64,000 nt of DNA from Pseudomonas sp. Irchel s3h14 (GTDB taxonomy: Bacteria > Pseudomonadota > Gammaproteobacteria > Pseudomonadales > Pseudomonadaceae), in contig NZ_FYDJ01000007.1 in the NCBI RefSeq assembly GCF_900187425.1, positions 248,001-312,000 on the forward strand. Direction: 5' to 3'. The translations under genes were made by a program, and so were the position numbers. A model generated the notes under the pieces. The model was not told where the DNA came from, did no database searches, and worked only from the letters and a program-made list of their open reading frames with translations. How positions within the stretch are numbered: position 1 is the first letter of the stretch; each line of letters starts with the position of its first letter. Positions 58,025 through 64,000 of this stretch are shown here, piece by piece.

Positions 58025-59110
58025 ATGTCTCTCATCACTCATCCACATGCCCGTCAACTGACCAAGTCAGTGCGTGCCACGGTGCTGGTCTTCGAGGACC
58101 CGCGCTCCCAGGAATTGCTGACACGCATCGAGCGTCTGGCGCCGAGTGAGGCCAATGCATTGATCTTCGGTGAGACCGGCACCGGCAAGGAATTGGTGGC
58201 GCGGCACATCCATCGTTTGAGTCGCCGCGGTGATGCGCCTTTCGTGGCGGTCAACTGCGGCGCCTTTGCCGAAACCCTGGTGGAAAGCGAACTGTTCGGC
58301 CATGAGAAAGGCGCCTTCACCGGTGCCACCACCAGCAAGGCCGGCTGGTTCGAAGCGGCTGAAGGCGGCACGTTGTTCCTCGATGAAATCGGTGACTTGC
58401 CGTTGAACATGCAGGTCAAGCTGTTGCGAGTGCTGCAGGAGCGCGAAGTGGTGCGCCTGGGCTCGCGGACGCCGATCCCGATCGATGTGCGGCTGGTGGC
58501 GGCGACCAACGTCAACCTGGCGGACGCCGTGGTCGCCGGGCATTTTCGCGAAGACCTGTTCTATCGCCTGCACGTGGCGACCATCCGGTTGCCGGCGCTG
58601 CGAGAGCGTCCCGGGGACATCCTGCCGCTGGCGGAGTTTTTCATGGAAGAGCATTGCCAGCGCCTGGGCTACAACCGCGCGACGCTGAGTGCCGAGGCTG
58701 AACGCAAGCTGTTGGGCCATAGCTGGCCGGGCAACATCCGCGAGTTGGAAAACGCCATCCATCACGCCTTGCTGGTGTGCCGTCATCAGTTGGTGCAACC
58801 CAATGATCTGCACCTGGTGGATATGCGCAGTTCGGGCATCCGTAACGAGACCGCTGTCCAAGCCGGCCACGGTCTTCCCGGACCGATCGATCTCGAAACG
58901 GTACTGACCGCGCTGTTCGAAAGCAACCAGGCCAACCTCTATGAGCATATCGAGGAGACCGTGTTTCGCACGGCCTACCGCTTTTGCCATGGCAACCAAT
59001 TGCAGACCGGCAGGTTGCTCGGCATCAGCCGGAACATCGTGCGCGCCCGGCTTGAGAAAATCGGTGAAATCACCCCGTCGGCTGCGAAGCCGGACGTGGA
59101 TCACGTGTAG
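58025..59110 (+). CDS. sfnR: SfnR-like sigma-54-dependent activator of sulfur utilisation
   Basis: 361 aa. There is no N-terminal sensory domain, as in SfnR (about 360 aa): after ~25 residues the AAA+ domain begins (Walker A GETGTGKE, GAFTGA loop, Walker B TLFLDEIGDLPL, WPGNIRELENAI). A Fis-type HTH ends it (QLQTGRLLGISRNIVRARLEKIG). In Pseudomonas putida SfnR activates dimethyl sulfone utilisation genes and is itself controlled by sulfate starvation through CysB. Lack of a sensor domain means activity follows expression level. Its likely targets are the three -24/-12 promoters at 43.1, 54.8 and 55.3 kb. Confidence 0.85.
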   Translation: MSLITHPHARQLTKSVRATVLVFEDPRSQELLTRIERLAPSEANALIFGETGTGKELVARHIHRLSRRGDAPFVAVNCGAFAETLVESELFGHEKGAFTGATTSKAGWFEAAEGGTLFLDEIGDLPLNMQVKLLRVLQEREVVRLGSRTPIPIDVRLVAATNVNLADAVVAGHFREDLFYRLHVATIRLPALRERPGDILPLAEFFMEEHCQRLGYNRATLSAEAERKLLGHSWPGNIRELENAIHHALLVCRHQLVQPNDLHLVDMRSSGIRNETAVQAGHGLPGPIDLETVLTALFESNQANLYEHIEETVFRTAYRFCHGNQLQTGRLLGISRNIVRARLEKIGEITPSAAKPDVDHV

Positions 59111-59196
59111 GGATCAAGGCGTCAGGTTCGCGCAGGGGCGAGTCCCCAGGCACCCAGGCCTCGATATCAATTTTGAAGATCTACAGGAGTCAATCA

Positions 59197-60009
59197 ATGG
59201 GCAATGTCCAGAGCGCCACCCGTGCCTTCGAGGTGTTTCGGCACCCGGCACCCGGTGGCGAACTGCTCGACCTTGGCCGGGTCTTCCGGGAACCCCTGGC
59301 GCAGTCGCGGCTGCACAGCACACCCAAGCGGGTGCTGAGTCGCCGCGAAGGTGTCCTGCTCGGGGTGTTCGCGCTGGTGCTGCATGGGGCGGTGATCGTC
59401 TGGGTCAACCAGACACCGCCGCCGGCATTGCCGGTGGTGCCGCCGGAGATCCCGCCGATGACCATCGAGTTCTCGCAGCCGGCACCCCCGGTGGTGGAGC
59501 CGCCACCGCCCGAGCCGATTGCGCAGCCCGTGGTCGAACCACCGCCACCGGTTGAAGATGAGTTGGCGGTCAAGCCACCGCCACCCAAACCTGTCCCCAA
59601 ACCCAAGCCCGTGGTCAAACCGGTGCCCAAGCCTGCGGCCAAGCCAGTGGAGCAGCCACCGGCACCACCGGCGCCACCACAACCGGTCGCCGCGCCAGCC
59701 CCTCCGACACCCCCTGCACCCAAACCGGTGACCCCAGCGTCGGCCAGCGCCGGTTACCTGAAGAACCCGGCGCCGGAATACCCATCGCTGGCGCTGCGTC
59801 GCGGTTGGGAAGGCACGGTGCTGTTGCGGGTGCATGTGCTGGCCAGCGGCAAACCCGCTGAGATCCAGATCCAGAAAAGCAGTGGCCGCGATCAACTCGA
59901 CGACGCCGCGTTGGCTGCTGTGAAGCGCTGGAGTTTCGTCCCGGCCAAGCAGGGCGATGTCGCCCAGGACGGCTGGGTCAGCGTGCCCATCGACTTCAAA
60001 ATCAAGTAA
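59197..60009 (+). CDS. tonB: TonB energy-transducing protein
   Basis: 270 aa from the ATG at 59197 (AGGAG 7 nt upstream). It has a cytoplasmic N-terminus of about 45 residues, one membrane helix (GVLLGVFALVLHGAVIVWV), a long Pro-Lys periplasmic spacer (PPPPKPVPKPKPVVKPVPKP and neighbours) and the C-terminal TonB domain (YPSLALRRGWEGTVLLRVHV; DDAALAAVKRWSFVPA). It is co-oriented with ExbB and ExbD and sits just downstream of sfnR and a receptor gene, forming a dedicated energy-coupling set. Confidence 0.92.
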   Translation: MGNVQSATRAFEVFRHPAPGGELLDLGRVFREPLAQSRLHSTPKRVLSRREGVLLGVFALVLHGAVIVWVNQTPPPALPVVPPEIPPMTIEFSQPAPPVVEPPPPEPIAQPVVEPPPPVEDELAVKPPPPKPVPKPKPVVKPVPKPAAKPVEQPPAPPAPPQPVAAPAPPTPPAPKPVTPASASAGYLKNPAPEYPSLALRRGWEGTVLLRVHVLASGKPAEIQIQKSSGRDQLDDAALAAVKRWSFVPAKQGDVAQDGWVSVPIDFKIK

Positions 60010-60094
60010 CTCAACCTGTCGAAACACACTGCGGGCCACCTGACAAAAGGCGCATCGCTACAACCGATTTAATGCCTTGTTGGAGAGCCTGACC

Positions 60095-60820
60095 ATGAAC
60101 CTGATTGCATCCCCCTTCGAATCCGTCGAACACGCCGTCATCTGGCTGTTGATCTTGTTTTCCGTGGCCACCTGGGGCCTGGCCCTGCTCAAGGGCGTGC
60201 AGTTCACCCGCCTGAAGACCCAGGACCGCAAATTCCATAAACACTTCTGGGCCGCGTCGAGTCTCGATTCCGCCGCTGAACTGGCCCATAGCCAACCGGG
60301 CGCCGCCGCTCGCGTCGCCCTGGCCGGTTACGCGGCGATCCAGGTGCCGGAAGACGCGCAAGCCGCCGACCTGAGCCAGGCAATCAACCTCCAGGACCGC
60401 CTCGAGCGCGCCCTGCGCCAGCAGATCGTGCGCGAACGTCGCTCGCTGGAAAGCGGCCTGGCCATCCTCGCCAGTATCGGCAGCACCTCGCCCTTCATCG
60501 GCCTGTTCGGCACCGTCTGGGGCATCATGTCGGCCTTGAAAGGTATTAGTGCAGCGGGCTCGGCGAGCCTGGAAACCGTGGCCGGGCCGATTGGTGCCGC
60601 CCTCGTAGCGACCGGCGTCGGCATTGCCGTCGCAGTGCCGGCGGTGCTGGTCTACAACTACTTCCTGCGTCGGCTGAAACTGACCGCCGCCGACCTCGAT
60701 GACTTCGCCCACGACTTCTATAGCCTCGCGCAGAAAAACGCGTTTCGCGTGCTGCTGCATCCGGTGTTGAGCAAGTCCGGAGCAACCGTCGCCGGGCAGA
60801 AAGTCAAGGAGGCGTCCTGA
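60095..60820 (+). CDS. exbB: ExbB-type proton-channel subunit
   Basis: 241 aa from the ATG at 60095 (GGAG upstream; an in-frame TTG at 60077 is less likely). It has three membrane helices (VIWLLILFSVATWGLALLKG; ILASIGSTSPFIGLFGTVWGIMSAL; GPIGAALVATGVGIAVAVPAVLVYNYF), with the conserved GLFGTVWGIM and the helix-three Thr/Gly pattern of the MotA/TolQ/ExbB family. With ExbD it uses the proton gradient to drive TonB. Confidence 0.94.
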   Translation: MNLIASPFESVEHAVIWLLILFSVATWGLALLKGVQFTRLKTQDRKFHKHFWAASSLDSAAELAHSQPGAAARVALAGYAAIQVPEDAQAADLSQAINLQDRLERALRQQIVRERRSLESGLAILASIGSTSPFIGLFGTVWGIMSALKGISAAGSASLETVAGPIGAALVATGVGIAVAVPAVLVYNYFLRRLKLTAADLDDFAHDFYSLAQKNAFRVLLHPVLSKSGATVAGQKVKEAS

Positions 60821-60821
60821 T

Positions 60822-61223
60822 ATGGCGTTCTCTACACAAGACAGCGATGAAGTGCTCAGCGAGATCAACGTCACGCCTCTGGTGGACGTGATGTTGGTGC
60901 TGCTGGTGGTGTTCATCGTCACCGCGCCACTGCTGACCAACGCGATCCCGATCAACCTGCCGAAGACCGAATCTGTCGCACCGGTGGACCAGAAAGATCC
61001 GCTGGTGGTCAGCATCGACGACAAGGGCAAGGTTTTCATCAACAAAGATGAGATTCAGGCTGATCTGCTCGAGTTCAACCTGCAGGCGGCCAAGGTGAAA
61101 AATCCCGACGTGCGTGTGCAACTGCAGGCGGACAACGGAGTGAATTATGGTGAAGTGGCCAGGGCCATGGCCTCGATCGAGCGGGCCGGGATTACCAAGT
61201 TGTCGGTGATTACGGCGAAATAG
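60822..61223 (+). CDS. exbD: ExbD-type proton-channel subunit
   Basis: 133 aa with one N-terminal membrane helix. It carries the family motif EINVTPLVDVMLVLLVVFIVTAPLL, with the proton-conducting aspartate in PLVDVMLVLL, and a periplasmic domain (VRVQLQADNGVNYGEVARAMASIERAGI). The start lies 1 bp after the exbB stop. It is the last gene of the TonB block; no terminator is obvious in the next 200 bp (61224-61452), which hold no gene. Confidence 0.94.
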   Translation: MAFSTQDSDEVLSEINVTPLVDVMLVLLVVFIVTAPLLTNAIPINLPKTESVAPVDQKDPLVVSIDDKGKVFINKDEIQADLLEFNLQAAKVKNPDVRVQLQADNGVNYGEVARAMASIERAGITKLSVITAK

Positions 61224-61452
61224 GATTCGGGTTTATTGCATTAGATGTGGGGCGGTGAATTATGGGGGAGACCGCGTTTGGCGAGCAAACTCCACTAGCT
61301 GTTAGTAAGCGGGCGGTGAACCCATCTTGCTTTTTATCGTCGTGAGTTCGAATCTCCAGAGATAGCCAAAGCAGTACCTTCATCAGTCGCGACAAAATGG
61401 CTTAAGATAATCAGGCTGGAATGGAACATATCGACTAAAGGACTCGTCATTT

Positions 61453-61818
61453 ATGGAAACGCCCTTTTCTCAAATCAGCGAGCGTTTGAACAATCGCCGA
61501 TTTACGGTAGCGGACAACGCCCACGGGCTATCCGGTGTGGGCACAGTATTTCACTACCATGTCGAGGAAAATGCCATTTCGGGCACTTACCAAGGCGGCC
61601 GAATTCGCATGGGTAATCAAGTCGGGCGCGCGACAGGCCCCGATACCATTGAGCTTCTTTATCAGTGTTTAACTACGGATGGCGAGATGCTTGCCGGCTG
61701 GTCTCGCGGCACGGTAGGCGTTGATCACGCTGGACGTACCACTCTGACCTTCGTATGGGGTTGGTTGTCGGGCGCGACTGGAGGAGGGGAGTCTAGCTAC
61801 GTCGAGCTTGCCACATAG
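61453..61818 (+). CDS. Small conserved-looking protein of unknown function
   Basis: 121 aa, soluble, glycine- and threonine-rich beta-type sequence (ISGTYQGGRIRMGNQVGRAT; DTIELLYQCLTTDGEMLAGW; RTTLTFVWGWLSGATGGGES). It has the look of a small beta-barrel or lipocalin-like protein. Related proteins are sometimes labelled N-acetylglutamate synthase without evidence; no acetyltransferase motif is visible. Base composition is lower in GC than the ExbD operon. It is the last gene inside fossil island 2. Confidence 0.65.
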   Translation: METPFSQISERLNNRRFTVADNAHGLSGVGTVFHYHVEENAISGTYQGGRIRMGNQVGRATGPDTIELLYQCLTTDGEMLAGWSRGTVGVDHAGRTTLTFVWGWLSGATGGGESSYVELAT

Positions 61819-61930
61819 CGGCTAAGGATTTTTAGATTACAGGCCGAAGAACTTGTGCCTAGCATGAGCCATGCAGTCAATCTCGATGACGCCGAGTGCA
61901 AAGCTGGCTTTGTAGCCGCCAAAATCGTCA

Positions 61931-62098
61931 ATTGGCTATAGCTAGAATCCAATAGCGTGGCGTGGATTCACTCCTTTTTGCTCTTGATACACCCTGAAAA
62001 CAAGTCCAGAATCAAGTCCATTCCTACTTCAGGAATAAACGAAAACCCTTAGATTTCAATGGGTCGGACGCCAGATGCGAGTCTCGTTTCCCGCTCCA
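61931..62098 (+). repeat. Island-end repeat, copy C
   Basis: Closest to copy A: shared GCTCTTGATACACCCTGAAA and the next AACAAGTCCAGAAT without change, then TCCATTCCTACTTCAGGAAT and TTTCAATGGGTCGGACGCCAG. It ends in a tRNA-Gly 3' end and marks the right border of fossil island 2. No integrase is recognisable after it. Confidence 0.8.
62077..62098 (+). other. Attachment-site remnant: 3' end of tRNA-Gly
   Basis: GCGAGTCTCGTTTCCCGCTCCA is an exact-looking tRNA-Gly(GCC) 3' terminus including CCA, without the rest of the tRNA. One base differs from the copy at 13593. Confidence 0.78.
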
Positions 62099-62280
62099 AA
62101 TATTGCGCCATGGAGTTTGACTGAATTCCACGAGGAACGAAAAAACACCCGGGATATTTTCGTCTACTCGTTGGCTCACTGCGTTCCAGTCGTACCAATG
62201 GAAGCCCAATGAGGGTACACATAGAGGTACAGAAATTTTCGAACTTGAAAATTTCCTTTATTTTCAGCGACAAAGAGGAT

Positions 62281-62304
62281 AGTTCGATTCCGGCTTCGGC
62301 ACCA
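62281..62304 (+). other. tRNA-Leu-like 3' end, probable second att or tRNA remnant
   Basis: GTTCGATTCCGGCTTCGGCACCA resembles the T-loop, acceptor strand and CCA of a Pseudomonas tRNA-Leu, but one base is missing from the T-stem and no tRNA body precedes it. A strong terminator follows directly. In many gamma-proteobacteria tRNA-Gly, tRNA-Cys and tRNA-Leu form one operon, so this could be the end of the same disrupted locus. Confidence 0.5.
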
Positions 62305-62312
62305 TCTTAAAT

Positions 62313-62348
62313 CAAGGGTTTGCGGGCGAAAGCTGATGCAAACCCTTG
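62313..62348 (+). terminator. Rho-independent terminator after the tRNA-Leu-like end
   Basis: A perfect 11-bp stem (CAAGGGTTTGC with GCAAACCCTTG) around a 14-nt loop, followed by a T-rich tail. Its position 9 bp after a CCA end is typical of tRNA operons. Confidence 0.85.
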
Positions 62349-62384
62349 TTTGTTTCTGGCTTGCTTTTTTTCAGCCCACGGCAG

Positions 62385-62594
62385 TTATTGATCCCGACCG
62401 CTAACCCCTGGATTAGCGCCGCGTCGATCTTCGCCAGAAGGGTTGCCGTCATCGACAAGCCTTCTCTCTGCCAAGACATTTTGAAGAGCCTGGCGGGCTG
62501 CCGGATCGAGCTGATGCTCTCTTTCTTTGAGTTCAAGCAAGATAGGGCTGGACCAAGTGCGATAGGTTTTCTCCGCAATACGAATAGGTGTCAT
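62385..62594 (-). CDS. Small protein of unknown function (69 aa)
   Basis: The ATG at 62594 has a near-ideal AAGGAGG Shine-Dalgarno sequence with 6-nt spacing, which separates it from other overlapping short frames. The product (MTPIRIAEKTYRTWSSPILL...) is charged, with no membrane segment; the middle (LDPAARQALQNVLAERRLVD) could form a helix. I recognise no family. It lies between the tRNA-Leu-like terminator and the NmrA-like gene. Confidence 0.6.
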   Translation of the reverse strand: MTPIRIAEKTYRTWSSPILLELKEREHQLDPAARQALQNVLAERRLVDDGNPSGEDRRGANPGVSGRDQ

Positions 62595-62752
62595 CTGTCT
62601 CCTCCTTGATCAAGGCCCGCCAACGCAGCCGGCGCCATTTCGATTCGATAGAACCCTAGTCGAGAAATCTGTTTGCCGCCAAAAATGGCAGGGTGCCAGG
62701 GGCGCCTCGCGGGTGCCGTTATTGGGTTCGTGATGGAATGCAATACTCGATT

Positions 62753-63589
62753 TCATCCCTCATTTGCCCAGACGCACGTAGCAGCCGTGCGCCGAACATA
62801 ATCGGAAAAATCCCGCGCCGGCCGACCCAGCGCACGCTGTACGCCATCGGCAACCGGTGTATTACGGCCATCAAGCACGGTGGTGAAGAGATACAGCACC
62901 AGGTCGATCAGTTGTGCAGGAAGTTTTTCCTGTTCCAGCGCCTGACGATAAGCCTCTGGCGGCACTGCGGCGAAACGGATTTCGCGTTTTGTCGCATGGG
63001 CGATTTCATCGACGGCTTCGGCAAACGTCAGCGCTCGTGGGCCCGTCAGTTCATAGAGTTGGCCAGAGTGTTCTGGTTTGGTCAGCGCCTCGACCGCGAT
63101 CTCGGCGATGTCTTCTGCATCGATGAAGGGCTCTACGATATGACCGACGGGGAGGGCCAGTTCCCCTTGAAGGATAGGTCCCAGGAAGTGCGCCTCGCTG
63201 AAATTTTGGAAGAACCAGCTGGCCCGCAGGATTGTCCAGTCGACTCCGCTGTTCTGGATGACGCGTTCGGCCTGTTCTGCTTCGACCTCGCCGCGCCCCG
63301 ATAGCAGCACCAGTTTGCTGACACCGCTTTTGACCGCCTGATCGGTGAATTCTTGAACCGTTTCCAGCGCGCCAGGGACAGCGAGGTCTGGTTGAAAGGA
63401 GAGGTAGACCGCGTGAATGCCATCCAGCGCAGCTTCCCAGGTGGTTCGATCTTCCCAGTCGAAACGGGGTGTCGCTCCCCGGGACCCCAAGCGGACAGGC
63501 CGGCCGGCAGTTTCCAGTCGTTGGGCAATTCGACGACCGGTTTTGCCAGTCGCGCCGAGAATCAGGATGTTCTCTTGAGTGGTTTTCAT
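62753..63589 (-). CDS. NmrA-like NAD(P)-binding oxidoreductase
   Basis: 278 aa from the ATG at 63589 (GGAG 9 nt upstream), giving MKTTQENILILGATGKTGRRIAQRL. The atypical SDR dinucleotide motif GATGKTG is at residues 11-17. The rest fits NmrA/YcaC-type reductases (VSKLVLLSGRGEVEAEQAERVI; WTILRASWFFQNFSEAHFL; FIDAEDIAEIAVEALT). Members act as NADPH-sensing or quinone/isoflavone-type reductases. It is divergent from a TetR-family gene, with a shared operator-like dyad, so it is probably that regulator's target. Confidence 0.85.
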   Translation of the reverse strand: MKTTQENILILGATGKTGRRIAQRLETAGRPVRLGSRGATPRFDWEDRTTWEAALDGIHAVYLSFQPDLAVPGALETVQEFTDQAVKSGVSKLVLLSGRGEVEAEQAERVIQNSGVDWTILRASWFFQNFSEAHFLGPILQGELALPVGHIVEPFIDAEDIAEIAVEALTKPEHSGQLYELTGPRALTFAEAVDEIAHATKREIRFAAVPPEAYRQALEQEKLPAQLIDLVLYLFTTVLDGRNTPVADGVQRALGRPARDFSDYVRRTAATCVWANEG

Positions 63590-63609
63590 CGCGTTCATCT
63601 CCATCGGGT

Positions 63610-63632
63610 TAATGTGAGTGGTGCTCACGTTA
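63610..63632. promoter_or_regulatory. TetR-type operator dyad
   Basis: A 23-bp dyad with arms TAATGTGAG and CTCACGTTA (one mismatch) around TGGTG lies 20 bp upstream of the NmrA-like start. A second pair of half-sites, CTCACCTTA (63649-63657) and TAAGGTGAG (63717-63725), flanks the divergent promoters. The shared GTGAG core suggests repression of both genes by the TetR product. Confidence 0.6.
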
Positions 63633-63759
63633 AAAAAGATGATAAACCCTCACCTTATGCCGTCAACCGACAGAACCCTGGAAACCGACGTATGGAAGCT
63701 TCCTGTTGAGCGGTGCTAAGGTGAGCCTATGTCATGTTTATTGAACGGAAAGTGTACCC

Positions 63760-64000
63760 ATGCCCAAGAAAATTCCTGAGGTGCTCGAGCCGCTTGTTTC
63801 AGAGCCGACTCGGCGCAACCCCACACAACAACGCAGTCGAGAGCGTCAGGAGCGAATACTGGCCGTGGCGACTCAACTGATCGTGACCAAGGGCAGCGAT
63901 CAATTAAAAATGAGTGAAATTGCCGAGCGGTCAGAGATATCGATCGGATCGCTTTATCAATACTTTCCTGACAAGAGTTCGGTGATTCAGATGCTCGCCG
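63760..64000 (+). CDS. TetR-family transcriptional regulator, N-terminal part (runs off the window)
   Basis: The first 80 codons from the ATG at 63760. After a basic leader (PTRRNPTQQRSRERQERIL) the TetR DNA-binding domain is clear: ILAVATQLIVTKGSDQLKMSEIAERSEISIGSLYQYFPDKSSVIQM (key part IAERSEISIGSLYQYFPDK). The ligand-binding half is missing from the window. It is divergent from the NmrA-like reductase. Confidence 0.88.
   Translation, partial: MPKKIPEVLEPLVSEPTRRNPTQQRSRERQERILAVATQLIVTKGSDQLKMSEIAERSEISIGSLYQYFPDKSSVIQMLA

Noticed and set aside
61330..61370. tRNA-like T-arm (GAGTTCGAATCTCC) in the gap after exbD
   Set aside because: No acceptor stem, anticodon arm or CCA can be built around it, and it differs from the two att remnants.

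Overview
The window looks like an accessory, sulfur-oriented stretch of a fluorescent Pseudomonas chromosome. The evidence is GC-rich coding DNA, a degenerate Pseudomonas-type REP element, two sigma-54 enhancer-binding proteins, SfnR, UTRA-type GntR regulators and a very high density of ABC importers. No database search was possible; family names come from motifs and residues readable in the translations.

Layout. 0-2 kb: a sigma-54 activator with a PAS domain (-) upstream of the 5' part of an iron-type alcohol dehydrogenase that has its own -24/-12 promoter. 2.3-10.3 kb: a helix-turn-helix regulator followed by a complete Opp/Dpp importer and a NylB-like serine hydrolase, then an outer-membrane porin (10.5-11.7) and a class III aminotransferase (11.9-13.3). 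13.4-40.1 kb (fossil island 1): LysE-type exporter; a minus-strand operon of a THI5-like protein, an APH-type kinase, a two-domain rhodanese, a TonB-dependent receptor, a PnuC-family permease and a GntR/HutC regulator; an SDR/CmcJ-like pair; a dioxygenase-MetQNI operon; a betaine-type ABC-MmuM-MsrA operon; a DszA-like flavin monooxygenase; and a GntR-SsuBAC-DUF3604 cluster. 40.1-62.1 kb (fossil island 2): two DszB-like desulfinase homologues in tandem; a long minus-strand operon (third DszB homologue, class II aldolase-like protein, DszA-like monooxygenase, Yej-type importer, nitroreductase, ABC exporter); and a plus-strand block of TonB-dependent receptor, SfnR, TonB, ExbB and ExbD. 62.3-64 kb: a short ORF, an NmrA-like oxidoreductase and the start of a divergent TetR gene.

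Two structures go beyond a gene list. First, a ~150-bp sequence occurs three times (13.45, 40.14 and 61.93 kb). Two copies end in the 3' 22 bp of a tRNA-Gly gene, and two are followed by ruined P4-type integrase genes, so the 13-62 kb region reads as a decayed tandem array of tRNA-integrated islands. Second, island 2 has three good -24/-12 promoters (43.10, 54.79 and 55.30 kb). Each lies about 105-180 bp from a dyad of the form TGYTG-N6-CARCA, and the same dyad appears twice in front of sfnR. This predicts a regulon in which SfnR switches on outer-membrane capture (TonB system), inner-membrane import (Yej-type), oxygenolytic cleavage (monooxygenase plus nitroreductase) and desulfination (DszB-like) of an unidentified organosulfur compound.

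Island 1 carries parallel systems for other sulfur compounds: methionine-like, sulfonium/betaine-like and sulfonate-like. Two of its operons share a 55-bp promoter-proximal repeat that may be a sulfur-starvation control element.
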